64,000 nt of DNA from Falsiroseomonas sp050563545 (GCF_050563545.1 NZ_JBNXUM010000014.1:62001-126000); one strand, 5' to 3'; shown: positions 41,648 to 50,902, numbered from the stretch's first letter. The notes: a model not told the origin generated them from the letters alone. Made by a program: numbers and translations.

Positions 41648-42871
41648 TCATCGCTCCTCCGGCGGCCGGAGATGCCGGAAGGCCCAGAGCAGAGCGAGGT
41701 CGTAGAGGATCTTCAGCACCGCGCACAGGATGAAGGGCAGCGCCGCGTATCCCGCGGCGTAGAGCGCGCCCGCGATTGCCGGGCTTGCCGCCGCGGCCAG
41801 GCTGCGCGGCACGGCGGTGACGCTCGCGGCCGCGGTGCGCTCGGCCGGCGTGACGACGGCCATGACGTAGGAACTCCGCGTCGGCACGTCCATCTGCGAC
41901 AGCGCCGCGCGCAGCAGCAGCAGGCCGAGCGCGACCTCCACGCTCGGCGACAGCACCGCGGCGATCAGCGCGAGGCTGGACGGGATGTGCGTGAACACCA
42001 TCGTGTTCACCAGGCCGATCCTCGTCGCCAGCCAGGCCGCAACGGGGAAGGAGAAGGCGGCCAGCACGCCCGACCAGAAGAAGAACAGGCCGGCCTCGGC
42101 GAGCGAGAGGTCGAAGCGCTCGAATAGCCAGAGCGCGAGCAGCGACTGGACCGCGAGCCCGCCCGCGAAGCTGTCCACGCAGAACAGCGCCGCGAGCTTC
42201 AGCACGATCCCGCGCGAGGGGCCGAGCGGCGCATGGCGCGCGCGTCGTTCCGCGGGCGGCATTGCGGGCAGGGCGCGGTACGCCAGCAGGCACGCCAGCC
42301 CGAGCGCGGCATAGACCAGAAAGGCCGCCCGCAAGGCGCCGAGTTCCGTCACGCCTGCCGCCGTCAGGGCCTGCGGCCCGGCGGCTGCCAGCGCCCCGGC
42401 GGCGGCGGCCAGCGAGCCCACCAGGCTGTAGCGCGCGAAGGCCGCGGTGCGGCGGGTATCCGCCACCGCATGCGACAGCAGCGCCTGCTCGAGCGGGGCG
42501 AAAACGCTGACGCTGCCGGCGGATGGGTTCGCGGTGCCGACCAGCGCCACCGCCGCGATCACCACCAGCCCCGAGGCGAGCGCCAGTCCAAGGCCCGTGG
42601 CGGCCATCAGCGCGGAGGCCGCCAGCAGCAGTGCGCGGGGATCCACCCGCGCACCGAGCGCGCCGATGCCCAGCGTCATCGCCGCCGAGCCCAGCAGGGC
42701 GAGGGTGGCGACCAGCCCGACCTCGGCGCCGCCGAAGCCCAGGGCGAGCAGCCAGGCCGGCAGCAGCACCGCGACCAGCCCGTCCCCGAAGTCGCGAAAG
42801 CCCCGGGCGAGCAGGATGCGTCCGACGGGGTCACGCCTGGCGGAGTCGTCGATTGCCTGGAACGGCTGCAT
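41648..42871 (-). CDS. MFS transporter
   Basis: 407 residues, about twelve membrane helices (LLPAWLLALGFGGAEVGLVATLALLG; SFAGGLAVQSLLALWLFERF; LLLLRAALSQMDVPTRSSYVMAVV). The pattern PTRSSYVMAVVTPAER is found in a group of uncharacterised bacterial MFS permeases. ATG 42871 begins a polar N terminus. It converges with the AraC gene, 13 bases away. No substrate clue. Confidence 0.88.
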   Translation of the reverse strand: MQPFQAIDDSARRDPVGRILLARGFRDFGDGLVAVLLPAWLLALGFGGAEVGLVATLALLGSAAMTLGIGALGARVDPRALLLAASALMAATGLGLALASGLVVIAAVALVGTANPSAGSVSVFAPLEQALLSHAVADTRRTAAFARYSLVGSLAAAAGALAAAGPQALTAAGVTELGALRAAFLVYAALGLACLLAYRALPAMPPAERRARHAPLGPSRGIVLKLAALFCVDSFAGGLAVQSLLALWLFERFDLSLAEAGLFFFWSGVLAAFSFPVAAWLATRIGLVNTMVFTHIPSSLALIAAVLSPSVEVALGLLLLRAALSQMDVPTRSSYVMAVVTPAERTAAASVTAVPRSLAAAASPAIAGALYAAGYAALPFILCAVLKILYDLALLWAFRHLRPPEER

Positions 42872-43042
42872 GGGCGCCCTCCGATCCGGCGCGGGGTGCC
42901 GGAGCCTGGACGCGATTCTCGGGCCGAAGCCTCACGGGGCGATCGCGGAAATCCCCTCGGAGGCTTTCCTGTCAGGGGCCGACAGGATGGTCAAGCGTGC
43001 AGGCCAGACGGATCGGAAACGGCCGGCTTCGGTGCCGGCAGC

Positions 43043-43558
43043 TCAGCAGGCACGATCCATGGACAGGACGATGCCGCCGGTGCGGAACGGCGCGTAGATC
43101 GCCCTGCCGAAGGTTCTCGGATCGAATGGCGGGGAGGATGGAGGCGGTATGAGGCCGCGTGCCACGAGTTGTTCCTGCGTCATCGGAGTGGGAATGCCAG
43201 TCATGGGTCCGACGGTAGCCGGCGGCCGCTGAACAACGAGCGGCGGATCCGGTGGCGGCTTGTCCCATGCCACGAAGCGCGGCAGTTCGCCCCGCGCGAC
43301 CAACACGCAGGCTGTGGAGTCGTCACGGCAGATGCGGCCCGCCGCGCCCGGTGGCCGCGGCGTGGCCTGGACGACCAGCACGTTCACCTGCTCCGCCGTT
43401 CCCGGCAGGAATGTCGGCACCACGCATGATTCCGAACTCGGCACCTCGGCTTCGGCGACCTTGTCCGCCAGGCTGGAGAGCAGCGCTTCCTTTGCCGCTC
43501 CAGCGACGGGTGCCGCCAGTGCGAGGAACCCGATGGCGAAACGTGCGAGCCATGCCAT
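43043..43558 (-). CDS. Secreted protein of unknown function
   Basis: 171 residues. Signal peptide MAWLARFAIGFLALAAPVAGA, then a Pro-rich domain with three Cys (SSESCVV, AAGRICRDDSTACVL) and a C-terminal Cys. The region after the signal peptide (VNVLVVQATPRPPGAAG) does not match a known fold. ATG 43558 is chosen because it opens the signal peptide; the long upstream frame is a shadow of the radical SAM gene. It is divergent from that gene. Confidence 0.65.
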   Translation of the reverse strand: MAWLARFAIGFLALAAPVAGAAKEALLSSLADKVAEAEVPSSESCVVPTFLPGTAEQVNVLVVQATPRPPGAAGRICRDDSTACVLVARGELPRFVAWDKPPPDPPLVVQRPPATVGPMTGIPTPMTQEQLVARGLIPPPSSPPFDPRTFGRAIYAPFRTGGIVLSMDRAC

Positions 43559-43619
43559 GGCGCGATGGTACCGCAACGACCGACCCTCGTTCCACAAGGC
43601 CCTTGCGCCGGCACAATCA

Positions 43620-43634
43620 GAACATATCATGAAC
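43620..43634. promoter_or_regulatory. LexA (SOS) box, alphaproteobacterial type
   Basis: GAAC-ATATCAT-GAAC, a direct repeat with exactly seven bases between, equal to the known alphaproteobacterial LexA site GTTC-N7-GTTC on the other strand. It lies 23 bases before the radical SAM gene start. Confidence 0.75.
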
Positions 43635-43657
43635 ATGCTGACCTCATGCCGCTCGCC

Positions 43658-44908
43658 ATGGACCTGATCCAGAAGCTCTCCATCCTCGCCGACGCCGCGA
43701 AATACGACGCCTCCTGCGCCTCCTCGGGCACGGTGAAGCGCGACTCGATGCGCGGCGGGATCGGCAGCACGGAAGGCATGGGCATCTGCCACGCCTATGC
43801 GCCGGACGGGCGCTGCATATCCCTGCTCAAGATCCTGCTGACCAACGCCTGCGTCTTCGACTGCGCCTATTGCATCAACCGGGCGTCGTCGAACGTCCGC
43901 CGCGCCCGCTTCACGGTGCAGGAGGTCGTGGACCTGACCCTCGCCTTCTACCGCCGCAATGCGATCGAGGGACTGTTCCTGTCGTCGGGCATCATCCGCT
44001 CGCCGGACTGGACGATGGAGCAGCTCGTCCGCGTCGCGCGGTCGCTCCGCGAGGATCACGGATTCCACGGCTACATCCACCTCAAGACCATCCCCGACGC
44101 GGCGCCGGAGCTGGTGGAGCAGGCCGGCCGCTATGCCGACCGGCTCTCCATCAACATCGAGCTGCCGCAGGGCGACAGCCTCAAGGCCCTCGCGCCCGAG
44201 AAGGACCTTCGGGAGATTCGCCGCGCCATGGGCGGCCTGCGCGTCCGCATCGAGGACGCGAAGGACGCCGCGCGCAGTGCCCGCCGCGCCGCCGCGCCGC
44301 GCTTCGCGCCGGCGGGGCAGAGCACGCAGATGATCGTCGGCGCCGATGCCTCGGACGATGCGACGATCCTCGGCACCGCGACGGACCTCTATGCCGGCTA
44401 TCGGCTGAAGCGCGTCTACTACTCCGCCTATTCTCCGATCCCCGACGCGTCGCGCGTCCTGCCGCCGATCGCCCCGCCGCTGGTGCGCGAGCATCGGCTG
44501 TATCAGGCGGATTGGCTGCTGCGCTTCTACGGCTTCACGCGAGAGGAGATCATGGCAGGCGGCGAGGCCGGCATGCTGGACCTGGCGCTCGATCCCAAGA
44601 CCGCCTGGGCGCTGAAGCACCGCGCCGACTTCCCCGTGGACGTCAACAGCGCGCCGAAGGAGCGCCTGCTGCGCGTCCCCGGTCTCGGTGCGAAGACCGT
44701 GGAGAAGCTGGTCGCCGCCCGCCGCCACACGCGCCTGCGCGCGGAGGACCTCGCACGGCTGCGCGTGAGCCTCGCCAGGGTGCTGCCCTTCGTCGTCACC
44801 GCCGATCACCGCCCGCGCGGGCTCGACGATGCGGCGCTGCGCGACCGGCTGGTCCCGGCGACGGCCTTCGCGAACGCCGCGAAGCCTCGGCAGCTCAGCC
44901 TGTTCTGA
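43658..44908 (+). CDS. Radical SAM DNA repair/modification-associated protein with HhH domain
   Basis: 416 residues of the family called putative DNA modification/repair radical SAM protein. The cluster motif is C65-x3-C69-x2-C72 (CVFDCAYC). Conserved extra Cys residues occur at 20, 44 and 53 (DASCASSG, GICHAYAPDGRC). The C terminus holds a helix-hairpin-helix DNA-binding motif (LLRVPGLGAKTVEKLVAARR region). ATG 43658 gives the family N terminus MDLIQKLSILADAAKYD; ATG 43646 would add four residues. A LexA box precedes it. The stop overlaps the UdgX fusion start (TGATG), the family's usual partner. Confidence 0.92.
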   Translation: MDLIQKLSILADAAKYDASCASSGTVKRDSMRGGIGSTEGMGICHAYAPDGRCISLLKILLTNACVFDCAYCINRASSNVRRARFTVQEVVDLTLAFYRRNAIEGLFLSSGIIRSPDWTMEQLVRVARSLREDHGFHGYIHLKTIPDAAPELVEQAGRYADRLSINIELPQGDSLKALAPEKDLREIRRAMGGLRVRIEDAKDAARSARRAAAPRFAPAGQSTQMIVGADASDDATILGTATDLYAGYRLKRVYYSAYSPIPDASRVLPPIAPPLVREHRLYQADWLLRFYGFTREEIMAGGEAGMLDLALDPKTAWALKHRADFPVDVNSAPKERLLRVPGLGAKTVEKLVAARRHTRLRAEDLARLRVSLARVLPFVVTADHRPRGLDDAALRDRLVPATAFANAAKPRQLSLF

Positions 44909-46365
44909 TGACCACCGCCGTCATCCTCCCCGGGCCCGCCGCCTTCGATGCCTGGCGCGACATCGCGCGCGGGCTGCTCGCGGCGGAGATCCGGCCGGAG
45001 GACACGGAATGGCACGTCGCCGGCGACACGCCGGGCCTCTTCGCGACCGCCGCCCCGCCCGCCTCGGGCCCGCCGCGGCACCGCGTGCCAAAGGGCTTCC
45101 TGGAGCTCGCCGAATTCGCCATCCGCCACCGCGACCCCGAGCGCTTCATGCTGCTGTACCGCACGCTGTGGCGCGTCACCCATGGCGAGCATGAATTGCT
45201 GACGGTCGCCACCGATCCCGACATCGCGCGGCTGCAGGCCATGGCCAAGGCGGTGCGGCGCGACGCGCACAAGATGCACGCCTTCCTGCGCTTCCGGCAC
45301 GTCGAGACCGAGGCGGGGCTGCGCCACATCGCCTGGTTCGAGCCGGAGCACCACATCGAACGCGCCGAGGCCGGCTTCTTCGTCCGCCGCTTCGCGGGGC
45401 TGCTCTGGACCATCGTGACGCCGCGATGCACCGTCCACTGGAACGGCGACCGGATTGCCTTCGGCCCGGGCGGGAACCGGTTCGACGTGCCGCGCGACGA
45501 CGCAACGGAGCCCCTCTGGCGCGCCTACTACGCCGCGGTCTTCAACCCCGCACGGATGAAGCCCGGCGCGATGCTGTCGGAGATGCCGCGGAAATACTGG
45601 CGGAACATGCCGGAAACCGCGGAGATCCCGCGCTTGATGCGCGAAGCCCCGCGCCGCGCGGCGGAGATGATCGCCCGCGGCGCCACCCCGCCGAACCCGA
45701 GGCCGCAGCGAGGCGTCTATCTCCACGACCAGGGAGGCGATGGGATGGACCTGCTCGATGCCGGACGTGACCCCAAGGCAGCGCTGAAGGCGCTGAAGCG
45801 AGAGCTGGCGGGCGGCAACGACCTGCCGGATTTCGCGCGACGCGCGACACAGATGGTGTTCGGCGAGGGCCCGATCGGCGCGCCGTTGTTCTTCGTCGGC
45901 GAGCAGCCCGGCGACGAGGAGGACCTGAAGGGCCGCCCCTTCGTCGGCCCGGCCGGCCGGCTGTTCGACCGGGCGATGGGCGATGCCGAGGTGCCGCGCG
46001 ACGAGGCCTATGTCACCAATGCGGTCAAGCACTTCAAGTTCACCCCGACGGGCAAGCGCCGCCTGCACCAATCGCCCGACGCCGGGGACATCGCGTATTA
46101 TCGGCCCTTCCTGCTGCGGGAGATTGGCCTGGTCGCCCCGCGCCTGCTGGTGGCGCTCGGCGCGACCGCGTTGCGCGCGCTGACCGGCAAGTCGCTGCCG
46201 GTGATGAAGACGCGCGGCACGACGGTGGACGGGCCGGAGGGGCTGCCCGTTTTCGCGACCGTCCACCCCTCCTACCTGCTGCGCCTGCCCGACCAGGCGG
46301 CGCAGCAGCGGGAATACGCAACCTTCGTCGAGGATCTGCGGAAGGCGCAGGGGCTCGTGGTATAG
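44908..46365 (+). CDS. udgX: UdgX-family uracil-DNA glycosylase fused to a radical-SAM-partner domain
   Basis: 485 residues in two parts. Residues 1-~260 match the DNA-metabolism domain that pairs with the radical SAM family (RVPKGFLELAEFAIRHRD; KMHAFLRFRHVE; RYW-like MPRKYWRNMPE). Residues ~290-480 form a family 4/UdgX glycosylase: FVGEQPGDEEDLKGRPFVGPAG, TNAVKHFKF, KRRLH with His387, and VHPSYLLR. In mycobacterial UdgX the His of KRRLH forms a covalent bond to the abasic sugar after uracil removal; this loop is intact here. It is coupled to the upstream gene (TGATG) behind the LexA box. Confidence 0.92.
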   Translation: MTTAVILPGPAAFDAWRDIARGLLAAEIRPEDTEWHVAGDTPGLFATAAPPASGPPRHRVPKGFLELAEFAIRHRDPERFMLLYRTLWRVTHGEHELLTVATDPDIARLQAMAKAVRRDAHKMHAFLRFRHVETEAGLRHIAWFEPEHHIERAEAGFFVRRFAGLLWTIVTPRCTVHWNGDRIAFGPGGNRFDVPRDDATEPLWRAYYAAVFNPARMKPGAMLSEMPRKYWRNMPETAEIPRLMREAPRRAAEMIARGATPPNPRPQRGVYLHDQGGDGMDLLDAGRDPKAALKALKRELAGGNDLPDFARRATQMVFGEGPIGAPLFFVGEQPGDEEDLKGRPFVGPAGRLFDRAMGDAEVPRDEAYVTNAVKHFKFTPTGKRRLHQSPDAGDIAYYRPFLLREIGLVAPRLLVALGATALRALTGKSLPVMKTRGTTVDGPEGLPVFATVHPSYLLRLPDQAAQQREYATFVEDLRKAQGLVV

Positions 46366-46450
46366 GACGGCAAGCACGGCGCCTGTCGCGTCCCGGCCTC
46401 GACCAGCGCCGTTGCCCGGCGCATTCTCCGCCGCCGAGGAGACCGCCCGC

Positions 46451-47410
46451 ATGTCCGACCTCCCCCGTTCCGTCGAGATCCGCGAGGAAGGCCCGCGCGA
46501 GGGCTTCCAGATCGAGCCGGGCCCCATCCCCACCGACCGCAAGGTCGCGCTGATCGAAGCCCTTGCCGCCACGGGCCTTCGGCAGATCCAGGTCTGCTCC
46601 TTCGTCTCGCCGAAGCTCGTTCCCGGGTGGGCCGATGCGGAGCAGGTCGTCGCGAAGATCGCGCCGCCGGCGGGCGTCGCCTTCACCGCGCTCTGGTTCA
46701 ACGCCGCGGGGATGAACCGCGCGCTGGCATTCAGGGACCGGCTGAAGCTCTACGGCTCCATCGCCTTCGCGGCGTCGGAAGCCTTCCAGAAGAAGAACCT
46801 CAACCGCGACCGCGCCGGCCAGATCGAGGCGCAGCGCGCCCTGACCCGCACGCATCTCGAGGCCGGCATCCCCGTCACCCGCATCGGCATCCAGGCCGCC
46901 TTCGGCTGCAACTACTCCGGCGACGTGGCGCCGGCGCAGATCGTCCAGGCCGTTGGCGACGCCATGGCGATCGCGGAGGAATGCGGCGCGACCATCACCG
47001 AGGTCACGCTGGCCGACACCATGGGCTGGGCGACGCCGATCCGGATCGAGCGCGGCATCGCCGCGGTGCGGGAGCGCTGGCCGGACGCGACGCTCGCGCT
47101 GCACCTGCACGACACGCGGGGCCTCGGCATCGCCAATGCGATGGCGGGGCTGCGCCTCGGCGTCGCGCGTTTCGACACCACGGTCGGCGGCCTCGGCGGC
47201 TGTCCCTTCGCCGGCCAGCCCGGCGCGCCCGGCAACATCTGCACGGAAGAGCTCGTCCTGCTCTGCGAGGAGATGGGCATCGCGACCGGCGTCGATCTCG
47301 ACGCGCTGATGGAAGCCGGCCACCTCGCGGAGGAGATCATCGGCCGTCGGCTGCCGAGCGAGCTGCTCCGCTCCGGCCCGCTCGACGCCTTCCGCCGCCG
47401 CGCTGCGTGA
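46451..47410 (+). CDS. Hydroxymethylglutaryl-CoA lyase-like enzyme
   Basis: 319 residues, TIM-barrel HMGL-like family. EEGPREGFQIEP near the N terminus, LADTMGWATP, LHLHDTRGLGIAN (metal-binding HxH) and TTVGGLGGCPFAGQPGAPGN (catalytic Cys loop) are all present. It would cleave HMG-CoA to acetyl-CoA and acetoacetate or a related hydroxyacyl-CoA. ATG 46451 has a GAGGAGA site; the upstream 13 codons are unlikely coding. It stands alone, without leucine-degradation genes nearby, so a related acyl-CoA is possible. Confidence 0.92.
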   Translation: MSDLPRSVEIREEGPREGFQIEPGPIPTDRKVALIEALAATGLRQIQVCSFVSPKLVPGWADAEQVVAKIAPPAGVAFTALWFNAAGMNRALAFRDRLKLYGSIAFAASEAFQKKNLNRDRAGQIEAQRALTRTHLEAGIPVTRIGIQAAFGCNYSGDVAPAQIVQAVGDAMAIAEECGATITEVTLADTMGWATPIRIERGIAAVRERWPDATLALHLHDTRGLGIANAMAGLRLGVARFDTTVGGLGGCPFAGQPGAPGNICTEELVLLCEEMGIATGVDLDALMEAGHLAEEIIGRRLPSELLRSGPLDAFRRRAA

Positions 47411-47507
47411 ACCGAGGGTGAAGGCAGGCCTGGGCCGTGAAGAGGATATTTGTGCTTCCTTACAACCAGTGGTTGCACCCGCCAGCGCGACGGCGCGATA
47501 AGAAGCC

Positions 47508-48314
47508 ATGTCGCTCAGCCAAGACTTGGCGGCGGCCGACCGCCCCGCCGCCGCCCCGCCGATCCCGGAGGTCATCCTCGCCGGGGACTCGCATATGTTC
47601 AGCCTGGGCGTGCCGAACGCCTGCGCGGAGGATCCCGCCACCCTGCTGACCGTCACCGAGGGCGCTGTCCGCTTCGTCTCGCCGGCCGATCCCTGGCGCG
47701 GCTCGCGCGGCTGGGGCTACTGGCAGGCTGTCGCGGCGCAGGTCGAGGGCCGCTTCCTCGCGATCGGCTGGAACGGCAACCAGCACCAGGCGGGCTTCCT
47801 GATCGCGCGCGGCCGGCCCTTCGACTTCGTCTGCCCGGGCGCCGGGACGGAGACGATCGACCCGAACGCCGAACTGGTGCCGCTGTCCGTGATCCGCGCC
47901 TTCTTCCGGCCGTCGCTTACCGGGCTGCACAAGGTCGCCGCCCTGGCCACAAAGGCCCAGCGCGTGCTGGTGCTGGGCACGCCGGCGCCGAAGCGTGACG
48001 ACGATTTCGTGCTGGCGCAGGTCCGGCGTTCCGATTTCTTCGTCCAGCGCGCGCGCGACGCCGGCCTGGACCCCGCCTCCATGCGGCTGACGCCGCCGGC
48101 GGTCCGGCAGAAGCTCTGGACCGTGCTGCAGCAGGAGATGGCCACCGCCGCGGAACAGGCCGGCGCGCTGTTCATTCCCTGCCCCGCCGAGACGCTGGAG
48201 CCCGACGGCACGCTGGTTCGCGACTGCTGGGCGCAGGATGCGACGCATGCGAATGCGCGCTGGGGCGACGCCATGCGGCGATGCATCGAACGTGCCGTGC
48301 AGGCGGAGAGCTGA
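47508..48314 (+). CDS. SGNH-hydrolase-like protein of unknown function
   Basis: 268 residues, no signal peptide. VILAGDSHMFSLG carries a GDSH nucleophile block, and DATHANARWG near the C terminus supplies the Asp-x-x-His of the SGNH fold. The middle is family-specific. It is directly followed by a GSCFA-domain gene (1-base gap), itself SGNH-related. Such proteins often esterify or deesterify sugars. An acyl transfer or removal step on a glycan is possible but not shown. Confidence 0.72.
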   Translation: MSLSQDLAAADRPAAAPPIPEVILAGDSHMFSLGVPNACAEDPATLLTVTEGAVRFVSPADPWRGSRGWGYWQAVAAQVEGRFLAIGWNGNQHQAGFLIARGRPFDFVCPGAGTETIDPNAELVPLSVIRAFFRPSLTGLHKVAALATKAQRVLVLGTPAPKRDDDFVLAQVRRSDFFVQRARDAGLDPASMRLTPPAVRQKLWTVLQQEMATAAEQAGALFIPCPAETLEPDGTLVRDCWAQDATHANARWGDAMRRCIERAVQAES

Positions 48315-48315
48315 G

Positions 48316-49368
48316 ATGCGTCATCCCTACCGCGCCGCACCCGACCGCGCCTTCTGGGAACGCGCCGTGGCGCGTGACTTCTCGCCCGGCGCCGTGGTGC
48401 CCTCCGGCCCGCCGATGATCCGCGGCGGCGAGCGCGTGGCTTCCGCCGGCAGCTGCTTCGCCGCGAACATCGTCCCGTATCTGGAAGCCGCGGGCATCGC
48501 CTATGTGCGGACGGAACAGCCGCATCCCGCGCTGGCGGCGACCCATGTCGAGGCGCTGAGCTACCACAAATTCTCCGCGGCCTACGGCAACGTCTACACG
48601 CCGCGACACCTGCTGCAACTGGTCCAGCGCGCGCTCGGCCACTTCCGCCCGCAGGAGGACCGCTGGTACGCCAGGGATGCGGTGGTGGACGCCTTCCGCC
48701 CGGGGCTCGCCTTCCCGGCCTCGTCGGACCGCGAATTCGACCTGCTCACGGCGCAGCACCTCGACCGCACGATCGAGGCCTTCCGCCAGGCCGATGTCTT
48801 CGTCTTCACCCTCGGGCTGACGGAGGCCTGGGTCTCGGCGCTGGACGGCGCGGTCTTCCCGGCCTGCCCGGGCACCATCGCGGGCGAGTACGACCCCGCG
48901 CGCCACGTCTTCCGCAACTTCACGGTCGCCGAGACAAGGGCCGACCTGACGGCGGCGCTGGCGCTGATCCGCGGGATCAACCCCGACATCCGCTTCATCC
49001 TGACGGTGTCCCCGGTCCCGCTGGTCGCGACGGCGACGGACAGCCACGTGCTGGCGGCGACGATCTACAGCAAGTCCGCGCTGCGCGTGGTGGCGGAGGA
49101 GGTGACGCTCGCCCTGCCCTGGGCGCGCTACTTCCCGGCCTATGAGATCGTGACGGCTCCCCAGGCACCGGCCGATTTCTTCGGGCCCGACCGGCGCGAG
49201 GTCAGCCGCCAGGCGATCGACGCCGTGATGGGCGCCTTCATCGGCGCCTGCGAGGGCACGCCCGCGCCGGCCGCGCCCGTCGCGCCGCCGGAGCCGGCGC
49301 CGGCGGAGAACGCGGTCGCGGCCCTGATCGCGCGGATCGAGTGCGAGGAGGCCGCCGCCGCGACGTGA
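48316..49368 (+). CDS. GSCFA-domain protein
   Basis: 350 residues. The defining motif SAGSCFAANIVPYLE is near residue 47, followed by the GSCFA domain through about residue 305 (SYHKFSAAYGNVYTPRHLLQL; VFTLGLTEAWVS; LTVSPVPL; YFPAYEIV). The family belongs to the SGNH superfamily and its activity is unknown; members cluster with polysaccharide genes. A Pro/Ala-rich linker and a short acidic C terminus end the protein. It is coupled to the preceding SGNH-like gene. Confidence 0.88.
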   Translation: MRHPYRAAPDRAFWERAVARDFSPGAVVPSGPPMIRGGERVASAGSCFAANIVPYLEAAGIAYVRTEQPHPALAATHVEALSYHKFSAAYGNVYTPRHLLQLVQRALGHFRPQEDRWYARDAVVDAFRPGLAFPASSDREFDLLTAQHLDRTIEAFRQADVFVFTLGLTEAWVSALDGAVFPACPGTIAGEYDPARHVFRNFTVAETRADLTAALALIRGINPDIRFILTVSPVPLVATATDSHVLAATIYSKSALRVVAEEVTLALPWARYFPAYEIVTAPQAPADFFGPDRREVSRQAIDAVMGAFIGACEGTPAPAAPVAPPEPAPAENAVAALIARIECEEAAAAT

Positions 49369-49420
49369 CGCGGCCGCGTCCGCGCGCGATCACAGGCGGC
49401 ACCGCCTGGAAGAGGTCAGC

Positions 49421-49439
49421 CTCTTGCACCTTACATGCA
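49421..49439. promoter_or_regulatory. Inverted repeat, candidate GntR operator
   Basis: CTTGCA-CCTTACA-TGCAAG, 6-base arms with a 7-base spacer, 66 bases before the FAD-oxidase gene and just before a TTGACC -35-like hexamer. The GntR/FCD gene of the operon is the likely ligand-responsive binder. Confidence 0.5.
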
Positions 49440-49504
49440 AGGCCTTGACCCTCTGACCCGTCCGCGCTTCCCTGGCCCTCGACAGAGGAAGAGCCAGGCC
49501 CGCC

Positions 49505-50902
49505 ATGAACGCCATCTCGCGCCCGCCCGCGGACCTGCCGGCGGCGCTGGTCGCCGCGCTATCCGCGCTGCTCGGCGAGCGCTTCTCCCGCCGATCCGCC
49601 GATCTCGAGCAGCATGGCCGCGGCGAATCATACCACCCGACCTGCCCGCCCCAGGCTGTCTGCCGCGCCACGGCGACGGAGGAGGTCGCACGCATCGTGA
49701 CGCTCTGCGCGGCGCATCGCGTGCCGGTGATCCCCTTCGGCGCCGGCACCTCGCTGGAAGGCCATGTGCTCGCTGTCGCGGGCGGCATCTCGCTCGACCT
49801 CTCCGGCATGAACCGCATCGTCGCGGTGCGGCCGGGCGACCTCGATGCGACGGTCGAGGCCGGCGTGACGCGCCAGCAGCTGAACGCCTGGCTGCGAGAC
49901 CAGGGGCTGTTCTTCCCCGTCGATCCCGGCGCGGAGTGCACGCTGGGCGGCATGGCGGCGACGCGGGCGTCGGGCACCAATGCCGTGCGCTACGGCACGA
50001 TGCGGGAGAACGTGATCGCGCTGACTGCCGTGATGGCGGATGGCAGCGTGATCCGCACGGGCAGCCGGGCGCGCAAGTCGTCCGCGGGGTATGACCTGAC
50101 GCGGCTGCTGGTGGGGTCGGAGGGCACGCTCGGCATCATCACCGAAGTGACTCTGCGCCTCTACGGCGTGCCGGAGGCGGTATCCGCCGCGATCTGCCAC
50201 TTCCCGGACGTGGCGTCGGCGGTCGCGACCGTCACCGACATCGTGCAGGCCGGCAACCCCGTGGCGCGGGCGGAGATGCTGGACGACATGACGATGCGCG
50301 CGATCAACCGATACTCGAAGACCGCGATGGCGGAGGCGCCGACGCTGTTCCTGGAGTTCCACGGCTCCGCCGCCGGCGTGGAGGAGCAGGCCGCGCTGGC
50401 ACAGGAGATCGCCGACGGCCATGGCGGCACCGGCTTCGAGCGCGCGACCGGGCATGAGGCGCTGAACCGCCTCTGGCATGCCCGGCACAACGTGCACTAC
50501 GCCGTGCTCGGCCTCAGCCCCGGCCGCAAGCTCTGGAGCACGGATGTCTGCGTGCCGCTGTCGCAGCTGACGGAGCTCGTGCGCTGGGCGGACCGCGAAC
50601 GCGCCGATCTGCCGGTGATGACGTCGATGGTCGGGCATGTCGGCGACGGCAATTTCCACATGGGGCTGCTGATCCATCCCGACGATCCCGCGGAGCTCGG
50701 CGTCGCCGAGGCCTTCAACGAGCGCCTGGTGGAACGTGCCATCGCCCTGGAAGGCACCTGCACCGGGGAGCACGGGGTCGGCACGGGCAAGCGCAAGTTC
50801 CTGGTCAAGGAACACGGCGCGGCGCTGGCGCCGATGCGCGCAATCAAGGCGGCGCTCGATCCGCTCGGCATCCTCAATCCCGGCAAGGTGCTGCCGGACT
50901 GA
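49505..50902 (+). CDS. FAD-binding 2-hydroxyacid dehydrogenase (GlcD/D-lactate dehydrogenase type)
   Basis: 465 residues. FAD-binding type 4 domain (PVIPFGAGTSLEGHVLAV; DPGAECTLGGMAATRASGTNA; RLLVGSEGTLGIITEV) and a FAD-oxidase C-terminal domain (SMVGHVGDGNFHMGLLI; CTGEHGVGTGKRKFL). It oxidises a D-2-hydroxyacid such as D-lactate or glycolate, passing electrons to the respiratory chain. The next three genes overlap or nearly overlap, forming an operon with regulator, isomerase and receptor. No GlcE/GlcF subunits are present, favouring the single-subunit D-lactate dehydrogenase type. Confidence 0.92.
   Translation: MNAISRPPADLPAALVAALSALLGERFSRRSADLEQHGRGESYHPTCPPQAVCRATATEEVARIVTLCAAHRVPVIPFGAGTSLEGHVLAVAGGISLDLSGMNRIVAVRPGDLDATVEAGVTRQQLNAWLRDQGLFFPVDPGAECTLGGMAATRASGTNAVRYGTMRENVIALTAVMADGSVIRTGSRARKSSAGYDLTRLLVGSEGTLGIITEVTLRLYGVPEAVSAAICHFPDVASAVATVTDIVQAGNPVARAEMLDDMTMRAINRYSKTAMAEAPTLFLEFHGSAAGVEEQAALAQEIADGHGGTGFERATGHEALNRLWHARHNVHYAVLGLSPGRKLWSTDVCVPLSQLTELVRWADRERADLPVMTSMVGHVGDGNFHMGLLIHPDDPAELGVAEAFNERLVERAIALEGTCTGEHGVGTGKRKFLVKEHGAALAPMRAIKAALDPLGILNPGKVLPD

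Noticed and set aside
43870..44907. N-terminal extension of the UdgX fusion frame through the radical SAM gene
   Set aside because: Overlaps the well-conserved radical SAM protein in another frame; the real start is ATG 44908 in a TGATG overlap.
47450..47477. Imperfect dyad around CAACC-AGT-GGTTG before the SGNH-like gene
   Set aside because: Short arms with bulges and no linked regulator; not enough to call an operator.
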